From contig JAIPMN010000861.1 of NCBI GenBank assembly GCA_020650975.1, positions 1 through 64,000 on the forward strand: a stretch of DNA of 64,000 nucleotides, read 5' to 3'. Below, piece after piece: positions 37,081 to 47,611 of the stretch. Numbering within the stretch: the stretch's first letter is position 1; each line of letters starts with the position of its first letter. The notes under the pieces are model-generated. The model did no database searches. It saw only the letters and a program-made list of their open reading frames with translations, and was not told where the DNA came from. The position numbers were made by a program, and so were the translations under genes. The DNA comes from Apostichopus californicus. Its lineage: Eukaryota; Echinodermata; Holothuroidea; Aspidochirotida; Stichopodidae.

Positions 37081-39233
37081 TTCAAGGAATTATGCAAGTG
37101 GGAATTCGATTTTATAGCCAGTACATGATTTACGCCATGCCATTTTTAGCAAGCCCTAAACTTGTGAACTTCGTGTGGCCTGATCTTGCAACAAACATAC
37201 AGACAAACAGACAATAATCTCCATTTGCTTAATTATTTAGTCAGATTCTTATTTCATGCCCTTTCATTCGATTTCTTATTTATTTATCTGAATAATTCAA
37301 AACCAATTGACAACTGTGAAGAAAACTTGTTTCCTGATATGAGTCATATAAATGATGCTTTGTCTGAACTAGCTGTTTGCAATGAATGACAATTGAGTCA
37401 ATGATGCAATACTGCGAGGTATCGAATTCTATTTTATATGGCAAGAAAACATGGAAATAGGTATAAGAAGCTTATATGTCTTTTAACTGTTGTAGAAAGT
37501 CACATAAACATGCCGGTTAACCAATGTAGAAGTACGGTAGGTAACGTAATTTGTCATATTATGACCTTTGTAGAACTTCAAATAGGTAAGTTGACATGTC
37601 TTTTAACCTTCGTAGAAATAGGTAACGTACGTTATATCTGCTGTTATAGTCAGAATTCAGAAATAAGTAACAAACAGATGTCCTTTAACAATCACTAGAA
37701 GAAGGCAGGTCATGTAAAAGATATATCCTTTATTCATTGTGAAAAGAAGTATTTTGATTTGAAGGCCGACATTTTAAAAGCAGGTCAACTTGTGTGGAGT
37801 AAAAAAACTCCAAATGGGTAGGAAAGTTAAAATATGCCAAAGAGGGAAGTGGGTTTGGATCAGTAACGTGTCGTCTGTATGTATCTCGTATTACTGAACA
37901 TGGAAGTAAAATTTATCAGAGTTAATCACATTTCCATTAACGAATCATTAAATGTACCCCGCTGGGGCTCGACGGAATCGCACTGAATAATTGAAAAGCG
38001 TTGCTTATTTCTCGATAGCGAGTACGTTTGTATTTGTTATTCCCCAATCAGCAAGAATTACCGATGAGATGTCGGTAGAGTTCGACGTGCAATTCCTGCA
38101 TCTCTTGTGCAATCACGACAAGTCAACTTGATTAGATGTTTGATGGCATGAGAGCTGCTTCGAGCTAGGAACAACCTTTCCAGCTCAATTTAAAAACATT
38201 CCTCGGCCTCTGCACACACTTCAAATGAAGTGTTTGTGTGTGCGTGTGAACAAATTTACAAAATCCAGTTTGTTAGCAGGCTTTTAATTTTCCCGTTGCG
38301 CTTTTGTCCTTTGGATAATTAATATATTCGTATGCATTGCTGAAAAATAATAGGCAATATTTGTGTCTTTTGTTTGCTTTAATAACAAAGAAGTATAAGA
38401 AATCTTTAATAATTATTAGCAGAATAGTAATTTAGCTATTTTTTATAGCAGTTTACTATGTGCTCATAATGGACACAATAATTAGTTTGCAACCATAGCA
38501 ACACTGAAAACCTACCTTGAAGTTGTAACTGAATGAATTATTTTCCCTTTCTCCCTTCAAATCATGTAGAATATTAACGGTTATTGTTTACATGTATATT
38601 TTGAGCAACACTTCATGTGTAGGCCTAATCTTTCCAGATATCTATAACAACAAATTAAGACATGTATAAAAATATGATATCTTTTAATTACAAAGTACAG
38701 ATCCTAGTTCAAAATACTGGCTGTAGAATATAATAAAATGATTCATCAGATAATTATAACATGCAGATAATTAGCGGTAAATTGCTTCAATTTTGTCTGT
38801 TCGAAGAGACAAAGCAGCAAGGTAGGATTAGTTGTAAATAACTTCTAATCAAACTGAGGATTTCTTTATGAATGAACAAAGGATAGCTGTATACAGTCAA
38901 TACTCAAGTATATAGTACATATGGTTACCAGATGATTGATCAACTGCCCAGTATCTGTTGGTGAGGTATAAACAGATTTGAAAATCTTACATTGTTCCAT
39001 CATTGAAACTCATTATACCCCAAGAAAGCAATTAAAAAAAGAATTAGAGAAGAAGAAAAAATAAATAAAAAAACAAGGAGAGAGTAAAAGTAGAAGTTAC
39101 AAAATCTCCCCTAGGAATTAATTTTTCAATCATGTATACCGGCATTTGTTATGCTCTGTAATAATTCAGCAACTGGCAATGCTGTCTTTGATACAGCCAA
39201 TTAGTTGGAACAATGCTCTCTATACTGTACTTC

Positions 39234-39403
39234 CATGTCCTGCTTCAAAGCACTCATACTGACAGTATAAGCAGTATGAACATCATGTTTCTATCAGATA
39301 AAGGTTCGGAACTGTCCGTACTGTCAATATGAGTGCTTGGAAGCATGATATGGGAGGACAGTGTGGAGTGGTACTAGCATTGAACAAAAATGTCCCAACT
39401 GGC
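39234..39403. repeat. foldback MITE-like family F1, copy 3
   Basis: The left arm TCCTGCTTCAAAGCACTCAT and ACTGACAGTA pairs with the right arm TACTGTCAATATGAGTGCTT and GGAAGCATG ... GGAGGACA, giving a near-palindrome of about 125 bp with a short centre (GGTTCGGAACTGTCCG). It is the best-preserved copy. Confidence 0.7.
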
Positions 39404-39650
39404 CGATACAGCAGCATTCCTCAAGAATATTCATTTAACTATAAAAGATAAATTCTAACATTAATGTTACATTTTTGCAGCTGTTTGTGATACTTTATGA
39501 TTTATGAAGCAAATTTGTCAGATGGCAAGAGAAGATTACTGGAAACATATTCCCACTTGATCACCTGGGCATATTAACCTTCTGGAACCCTCCCTTTAAT
39601 CCCCAACTTTGTTCCCATCCCATGCTCCTTTCCTTTCTCACCTAATCCCA

Positions 39651-39651
39651 C

Positions 39652-39713
<62 letters not shown>

Positions 39714-39722
39714 AGTCTGTTT
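39651..39722 (+). repeat. (CTGT)n microsatellite
   Basis: About 17 units of CTGT, nearly perfect. A shorter GTCT run also occurs at about 30299-30328. Confidence 0.95.
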
Positions 39723-39904
39723 AATTGGGAAAACTAAAAACTATAAATCACACTGAATTGTTAGTCTTTCAGAATACGTGGCAGGAGGCGGGAGGGTTGG
39801 ACATGGGGTAGGGCACATTCCACCAATAATCTTTTGGTGTCCCCTGTTGCTTCCCCCCCCCCCCAAATCTGCCATGTTTAAGAAAAATATCAGCTACCCT
39901 GTGA

Positions 39905-40128
39905 TTGCTACTGACAACAATTTACTTAATAAGTCTATCTCCACAATTCTGTTGATTGCTGACATATTAGTGCTGGAAACAATAAAAGCACTAAGCTTTA
40001 GAGACCTTGAGCTCCACCAGTGGCCCCCTATGATGTCCCTGGGTCCCACACCTCTGGCACCAGCTCTACTTGCCCCACATTATGTCCCCCCCCTCCACTC
40101 AATTTCAAAAGTCTGGGGACACCACTGG
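39905..40128. repeat. dispersed repeat family R2, copy 1
   Basis: Shares GTGCTGGAAACAATAAAAGC, AAGCTTTAGAGACCTT and a C-rich right part with 43255-43560. The right end TGGGGACACCACTG has the CAG-type form of a hAT end, but no matching left end is visible, so it is left as an unclassified repeat. Confidence 0.4.
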
Positions 40129-41393
40129 TCATAATGACAACAAGATGCGACACATTTCGAAAAAGTAATTACCCCCATCATCGTCAGATGCAGCTTTAAT
40201 CCTTGAGGCTTTCCGCTTTTAAAATCTGACTTTTTATGATATATCTTGCAAGATGATTATGCTGATGTTAGTCAATCGCTTTGAAAGTACAAAGACGTAC
40301 ATTTAATTACCAGCCTAGTACATGAAATAAACATGAAATAAACATGGAATGGAATAGCTGCCAGGATATAAAGTTCACTGCGACCAATAAAAGTGTCAAA
40401 CATTGTTGTTAATTTATTCTTGATGTAATTCTTATACATGAAGAGGCTTTATCTTTTTGTAATCTCAAACATTTTTTTATTCTGCTCCCCATATATCTGA
40501 CGAATTGAGTGTCATAAATCAATGCTTTTGTTACAATAGAAAGAGTGTATAAAGTAAGGATTCTGAATCACCTAAACTTAATTCGACCTTTTAATATATA
40601 CTGGCCCATTGGTTAATTGAGAAGAATATGAATCGTTCTCCATAGAAATAACAAGATCACAACAAATGTTTGAATAATAATGTAATATTTCTGGCTTTCA
40701 TACATTTTCATCCTAGATATTTTCCATACCCTTGATTCACATAATATATAGTTTTGTAAGTTATTCTATTTAGCATAAATATCATATTAGATGTGGTTTG
40801 AATGGAATGATACATATATGAAGGTATTAAGTCATCATGCTTGACTTAATTATTCAGTTTTGGTTATAGCTTCATATCTAATTCTTTTCCTATTACTATT
40901 AGATAAAAATTCTATAGTAAATAGATACATTCTGGTTTCATAATAAACACCACAAAACCAATATACATTCCAGTGGCCTTAATCATATCATTGACTTGCA
41001 GACAGATCACCCCCACAATCACATTATTATGACGGGGATAATTAATCTTCCACAGGCTTGAGCCCTTTTGCAATAGTTTAAAAATATAGCATGTAGAATG
41101 GGAGAATTAAATCATCCATGAAAGTGGCCATTTTATGATCTTGTAAATTATCTAGACATTGTGGTGTGAAAGTTAGAGGAATCCTTCAAGATTATGAAGA
41201 ATATCTATGTTCTACTATATCAGAATCAATGCTTAAGATTCTCAACACTGCAGTCATTATCCACTTTTTTTCTTCATTTAAAAATTCCATCAGTAATTCA
41301 TAGATTGAAATTTGAGCCTTCCTGTGATATTACGTTAGCCCTCAGAGCGCCTCGTGGTATTGCATACACTGTAGCATATCGAACCTTTCAATG

Positions 41394-42498
41394 ACGACCT
41401 CGTAATTACCAGTCACGTTGCCCGAGAACTAGAGAGACATAGTCGTCTTCGCTCCTGGGATATCCCGTGATTCACTTCCATGCCTTCATTGGAATTTCAT
41501 CTCGTTAATAAGGTTGACAACTTTTCTCTCCTTGCCACCGATGCGGCTGCGGAGAATTAATATAATTGGCGTATTCACTCAGCGGCGAGTTTTTTATTAT
41601 ACCCTCCGATGACTGCTACCTCACCAGTAGATGATTTGGCTCGGAGCGGAGAGGAAGCCGACTTCGAATCGTGATCTATCAGAATAGTAACGGCAGCAGC
41701 AAGAAGGACGACGTCGACGAAGGGAGAGAACACTGACGTAAATCATTCAAAGAATTTTTTGGAGCGATGTGAATTTCTTTTCGTGAAAACTTTTCTGTGG
41801 CTGGGACAGAGAGAGGTTTATCGTCAAAAATAGACTGCTCTTTAGTTTGTGAATGAGAGCAGCATCTTTCATCAGACTTTTGTCGAAGCGGAAGGGAGCT
41901 AATCCTGGTCGTATCGTTAGACTAAGAGAGAGAACAGAATAAAACCAAAATTTATGCCTCGAGATGTTTTTTTGAAACATCTCGTGTGCAGGAAAAAGTA
42001 ATTCAAATTTTACTTGAGTGAGTTAGAGTACTCAGCAAGGATTAACCATCTCTCTCTTTTCCAAATATTAAGGGCATCTTCACTCGACACCTTCAGATGA
42101 TTTGCTCTATCGGACTTAAAATGCCGTGTAGATGCGTAATATTTTTAGTCGTACAGAGACCACATTGCCGTGAAATTATTCTGTGTCAGCTTTAGGTGAT
42201 AAAAAGTTGGTTAGAATCGGGTGATAATTTTGAAGGCCTGTGTTAAGTAACAAGACGAATAGTTTTTCATCCTTCACTCTCATACCAAACGGATGAAAAG
42301 AGTCTACCAATCGCTTTATCAGTCCTGAGGGATTCTGAAAGAAGTTCTGGAAGCCCTTGAATTGTCGGTTACTTTATAGTAGGTCATCTTAGAATCGGAA
42401 GTAAAAGTTTGATAGGAATTTTGCAAAAAGAAAAAAAAGTAAAAAATAAATCAAATTGACACTTTGGTTGAATTAGCATATCCAGAAAGGAAGCAAAA
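41394..42498 (+). promoter_or_regulatory. CpG-richer block upstream of the alternative start, possible promoter and 5' UTR
   Basis: Compared with the AT-rich intron around it, this block has many CpG dinucleotides (for example ACGACGTCGACGA near 41708 and GATGCGGCTGCGGAG near 41540) and few long A/T runs in its first 400 bases. It ends at the candidate first exon ATG. I see no clear TATA box or initiator. It could equally be an intronic enhancer. Confidence 0.3.
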
Positions 42499-42564
42499 AT
42501 GACGAGCATTTTTGGAGATATTTCAAGATTATTTGAAAGGAAGAAAGTTGGCAGTAACCTTGCG
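42499..42564 (+). CDS. candidate alternative first coding exon of the TRAF4-like gene (RING-less isoform)
   Basis: ATG at 42499 has A at -3 (AAAATGA). It opens a 22-codon frame, MTSIFGDISRLFERKK followed by VGSNLA, which runs straight into a consensus donor, GCG|GTAAGT. An in-frame TGA lies 30 bases upstream of the ATG, so translation could not start earlier. The donor is in phase 0, the phase needed to join the zinc-finger exon at 47507. The product would replace the RING and linker with a short peptide that looks like a basic amphipathic helix. The upstream kilobase is richer in CpG than the surrounding intron, as expected for a promoter and 5' UTR. This is inference: no transcript evidence is available, and a short ATG-to-donor frame can arise by chance (the phase match alone has a one-in-three chance). 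Confidence 0.4.
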
Positions 42565-43254
42565 GTAAGTTAATTGTCCTGGAAAAATAAAATTGATTCA
42601 TTTTCTTTCGTCGGGCCAAAATGGCAAGAAAGGGTAGTATAAAGCTTTATGTGAACTGTAATAGAGTTAATAATAATTTTATAACATGGGGTATACATAT
42701 ATAGATGACTTCAACATTCCACTGTCTGTTTTCTCGATCGAGTGAATGAGGTTGCACAGAAAGGATTAACCATCTCTTTGTAAAATATTAATTAGTCGAT
42801 GAGGTTTTAATTCTGAGTTTTTAATTTTTTTTTTAACATCCTCCCGGTATCATTTGTTTTACTCAACTTTTTCATTACTGAGAGTACTAAACAGAACCCG
42901 CCATGAAATTTTGTTTTTAATCAAGTAATATCACATGGACAGGTTTTTATAGCCCTAGGACTAAAATGCTTTTGTAATTAAAGGACTTTACAATTTTTGG
43001 GCAGTATTCTCATGTATCTCCATTTTCATGAAAATTAAAATGCATGGAATATTAAAATGAAATGTTTAATTTTTCTTGGGGAAGATACTGTTCCAACTTC
43101 CAATCATGGTTTGCGAATATCATCATAGTAGCTGGGTACTGCAGTTATAGGAGAACACTTTTAAAAAGAAAATCCAGTAAGGATTTATGTTTTTAATTCA
43201 TTTAAGTTTTTTCCCTCAACTTTTTTGTAAATGAATTTAAGTTTTTTTGTGAGT

Positions 43255-43560
43255 CATTATCAAACTGTAAATTTTAGAAGAATTTGCAAAGAATTTATCA
43301 CTTGGTTGTTTGAAGCTAAAATAATTGTTCTGGAGACGATGAAACACCAAAGCTTCAGGACCATTCGCTCCTATCATTCCCCCCCCCACCAGGGGTCAAA
43401 GGCCCCTGGACCCCACATTGACGTGGTTAATTGTGATCCACCCTCTTGCTGGTGCCTACAGTACCATGCAGCCGTATTCTGTGCCCCACTCAAATATTCC
43501 TTTCATTTTGGCTGTGTCCCTCCCCCCTCCCACTCTTCCCCACACTTGCAAAATAATGTG
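43255..43560. repeat. dispersed repeat family R2, copy 2
   Basis: TTGTTCTGGAGACGATGAAA, CCAAAGCTTCAGGACC and CACCAGGGGTCAAAGGCCCC followed by C-rich sequence parallel the 39905 copy. Open frames of 127 and 87 codons across it are repeat-derived. Confidence 0.4.
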
Positions 43561-44225
43561 TCTTGCAACACCATTGGATTTAAGCCTCTCGATAGGAGGA
43601 GGTGGTTCTTGTAGAACTTTTAAATTTACTTTGGCCACAGACAGTATGAATCAGCGTTTGATGTGTCCGTTCAACTTCTGAAGTTCAACTTCTTACAATA
43701 GATACTTTCAGTGACAGCTGGTCAATTTGGGGGGCTAATATCGATGTGGTTGTACATCAGTACATATACACCTAAGTCTAAGCTAAAACACTTTACGGGT
43801 TTATATTTTCTAAGAAAGAAACATAAAAATACCCGAGGTAGAAACGATAACATCAGAACGAGCAGGTGAAATTAGCTCTCTTGCCTACTTTATATAGGCT
43901 AATTTATATCCAGGTCTGTTCAGTAGATTATACCCTCTCCCTTCTTATTCAGACTAATTGAACCGAGGGATTTGTGGGGGTCATGAGGGGTCGTGATACC
44001 GAGAGAATAACTCGGAAACGAGTGACGCAGTTTGTGTCTTTGATTGGAAATAAAAATTGTGGCACGACGACGAGAAACATCAAACAAAAAAACTGTACTT
44101 TCTCAATTCGCACAGGGGGATGAAAGAAACTCTCTCTTTCTTGCCCCTCGACCCCTCTGTTTCCTCTCTCAAGCTACCGGAAGCAAGACATTGCTCCTAT
44201 TATCAATGTTTTGTAAGGTACACAT

Positions 44226-44516
44226 CAGGGGGGTAGGAAGCTTCCAAAGAGTGGGGGGGGAGCACAATACTATTTATTGAGATTGTTTATTGTTGACCAT
44301 GCTACAAAAAGATATGGGATGCCATTTTAAAAATAGCATGTACAGGCTAAAAATAAATAATTCAAATAAATTATTAAAATTAACAAAGGCTTAAGATATC
44401 CAAAAGACAGTTCTTCATCAAAGGGGCACATTTTATTTGCCACTAGGGCACATTTGCTATTTTGAAAAAAGTGGGGGGCACGTGCCCCCAGTGTCCCCCC
44501 GGCTCCTACCCCCCTG
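44226..44516. mobile_element. second hAT-type MITE family
   Basis: A 291-bp element bounded by CAGGGGGGTAGGAAGC and GGCTCCTACCCCCCTG, an imperfect inverted repeat of about 15 bp. Flanks GTACACAT and GTCCACAT match at 7 of 8 positions. The interior is AT-rich with no coding capacity. It is related to the other family only in its CAG ends and duplication length. Confidence 0.7.
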
Positions 44517-47506
44517 GTCCACATTATGTGATACAGCAGAGACACTTTATTCCGATTATTTTCGTCAATATTCAGCGATCGATCTAGACAAAGGTACTGT
44601 CTTTCTGCCTCAGAACTGATCTAAAATATCTACTTCTTATATTTTTTTCTGCTCTATTTTTTTCTTCTCTTATCGTCTATGGAGTACGTACGTGGCCTCT
44701 TGTTTATAGTCTCGCCATAAGCCATTGCTTGATCTGCTCTGGTTTATATGATCGTCCTCTTTTCTCACGTTTTTATATGTTTACTCGACTGAAATCGGCA
44801 AACGATTTGAACGAGATAGTCGTCGAATATTGCATCGAGTTAAGACCGCCACAGGTTAAGTCTTGGATATAAATATAAAGATAAGAGGAGGGGAAAAAAA
44901 GAGGGTATGTACAAGAATATCGACAAGAGCACTCAAAAAAGAGCGAGAGATCTGCTCTCATGAAAAACTTACCTCTTTTTTGGGTATAATGTGATTTAGC
45001 CTCTTTTAGACCCCTTGAATTGGAAAGAAAGTTGACAGATACTGGACGAGATTTCGGAGCGGTGTCGGTGGTTAATTCACCATAAAATGAAGTACATCAA
45101 TAGAAAAAAAAACGAACATTAACAACAACAGTATCGTTCAAGCAGAGCTAAAGAATTGTTTCAAAAGTCACGTCATTCGTGATAGCATGAGTGTCTTCAA
45201 TTCAAATATTTACTGCTGTTGGTATTAAGCCATATTAAACTTTCAGCTTTTATTTTTACTTTTTCTTGGGGGTGTATTATTATTGTCATTGTTTTAGGGG
45301 AGAGAGAAGAATGGGGGGGAGAGGGGGGTGTTGGGTCATAAGTGAGTATAAGATTCATCAGTAATAAATAAAATACTGATAGTGTGTTATAATTCAAATA
45401 AAAAATTCAGGATATGTTTTTATATGCATGAACGCATTGTAGAAAAAGTTGAAATTTAGAAAACAAAATGAGAAAATCTGTATTTTTAAATGCAAAGAGG
45501 AAACTCAGTCCTAAATGTTTCTTTTTTTTCTATAAACCTCCAAAAATCTGAAGTATAAATCTAAGAAATTCTCAACATGATCTGTCAAATGACTGTTGAC
45601 TGCTTTCTTAGTCATAACCAGCTTTATGCTGCTGTAATTTTATATATCCATCCCCATTAGGCGATACGAAAAACAAACAAAAAACCTTTCAAATATATAT
45701 CTGGCGCCAAACTCGAGCTGAAAATTGGTACATTTTGAAGCACATATTCTCTTTCCCTTGTTTTTCCTGTTTTTTATCTGTTTTTTTTTAATGTAACATT
45801 CCCTCACAGATTGCAGTCAGATTACTACATTCTTTAACTCGTCCAAAGTTTTTTTGGGTAAGCGATGCCGAGATAATGTCCCAAGTCATCTGTGATTTTG
45901 GATGCGTAAATGAATCCTATTAGCCCCGAAATCAATAGGTGTCTTCACACTCGAATGCTCCTCCTTCTATCAGCGGCGAGGAATTAACCAACATCCCTTT
46001 TTTGAGCTGGATACTTCAAAAGATCCCCTCTCAAGAGTACTACAGGAGCGTTAGCCACGAATAGTGGAATCTAATTGGATATCATACTTAACCTATTTTG
46101 CTTTTGAAAATTAACTTTGTCTCAAATAGCGAAAATGGACAAAATTAATATTCACTCGTGGTTTGTAAATTCTCTCATGGCTTGTGGCATGGCTTGGGAT
46201 AGCCGATCCCGGCAATCAATTTTGTCCCGCACATGTATATATATATATACGTATGTAGATAGATAGATGGATAGGTAATAAAATAACGATACTCGTGAAA
46301 TCTGAGAGGGGTTTAAACTAGTTTCAGCTCTCCTAATTTAATTTTGTCAGCCAAGGAGAACTCTTTGTAGGTATGGATAAAAAGCGCTTACAACACTTCC
46401 CTACACTTGAAATGTTTTAATGAAGTGCGTGCCGGAAAAGGTGGCTCCTACGATTCCCTGCTGAGAGGCAGGTCGGAATGGGAGCCATCTAGAAGGTATA
46501 TAGAGGAGGATGCAGGAGAGAGAATTAATCTTCATCTCTGAGGATGTTTTTTTTTTTTTGTATATAAGTGTGTCTACTTTCTTTTTTTTTTTACCAAACT
46601 GGAGGCTAGAAATATGATAGAACCATCTCGAGCGACTTTTAAGATCGAAACCAAGAGATGGGTCTGGATGATATAGAATTTTATTAATTGTATTTTCAGA
46701 TGGACTAGCTGCAAGCATCTTCATAGTAATTAGCGTAATAAACTGGTTTTTCGGTCAGTGGAATGTCTTTGACCGACTTTCAAAGGGATATTTTTTTACA
46801 TCTAGTTCGAGGGCATGGGTTGGGGGGAACGCTAAGCGGCAGGGAATTTGAGGCAAGTCTTGATCAAGCATTATTGATTATTGTAAGGACTCGTACAGCT
46901 TGAATTGGTAAATCCTTACCTTTATGTTTTAAAATTAATTTTAATAGGTCTTAAGAATATTCATCAGTACTTCTTTGGTCTGCATTAATTTGATAACACT
47001 TTGAAATAAATGTGAAAATGATAATCCAAACTCCAAATAAAATGCAATTACAAGAGAATTCTTGCAGTTAGATGTACCTGTCTCTCGTATCCAACTGGTG
47101 GTGTCAAGTACTTAACCTCCCCTCCCTGCCCCCCCACTCATCTCCCATCCCAAATCCCCAATTATTATCTCTAATTCTAAACATATAGTGAAAGGATTAT
47201 GTGAGGTATAAATGGACTGACTTTCCTGCTCAAGAGATGTTTTAGATGGATGAAATATTACTCTAACGGTACACCAACCAAGATATAGAGATATTTCAAA
47301 TTTTTAATATGCCAAATTTGCTTTTGTTTTGAAATATTGCATCATTTTTCATGCTGCGGGGGTGTATTAAAAGAAGAACTAATAAGCTGTCACGTGCATT
47401 TCCAAGAACACTAATAAGCCTTTCTTTCCTTCCTTTTCCCGACCCCCATGTTTTTGATCGAATATGAAAAATTAAAATTATTTTCATAATTTATTTTCCA
47501 TTACAG

Positions 47507-47611
47507 ATATACCCCGACAATGAAATGGCTAGCGAGATACAGTCATTGCAGGTCAGGTGCTCCTTCTACAAGGATGGCTGTAAGTGGGTCAACGAACTCA
47601 AAGACCTCAAG
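47507..47611 (+). CDS. TRAF4: TRAF4-like gene, exon encoding linker and first half of TRAF zinc finger 1
   Basis: A 105-nt, 35-codon exon in phase 0 at both ends. It starts IYPDNEMASEIQSLQVRC and ends NELKDLK. Human TRAF4 has IYPDPELEVQVLGLPIRC at the same point. Two cysteines (in VRC and DGC) are the first ligand pair of TRAF-type zinc finger 1; the His and Cys that complete it (AHLESC) are in the next exon. The acceptor is TTCCATTACAG and the donor is AAG|GTAAAA. Both the 26517 exon and the candidate alternative first exon at 42499 end in the phase needed to join this acceptor, so this may be the first exon common to two transcript types. The preceding intron is 20.9 kb from the 26517 exon, or 4.9 kb from the alternative exon. 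The following intron is 7.8 kb. Confidence 0.9.

Larger units (their letters stand above)
26569..47506 (+). other. 20.9-kb intron of the TRAF4-like gene
   Basis: Bounded by GTAAGA and TTACAG. It holds repeat families R1, R2 and F1, two MITEs, a SINE, the CpG-richer blocks and the candidate alternative first exon at 42499. The stretches 29326-30749, 31553-32944, 33111-34878, 37081-39233, 40129-41393 and 44525-47506 hold nothing further that I can name, apart from a G-rich run at about 32580-32750. Confidence 0.75.

Noticed and set aside
39778-40134. 118-codon open frame
   Set aside because: Runs across poly-C and repeat family R2; the matching copy at 43.3 kb shows it is repeat-derived.
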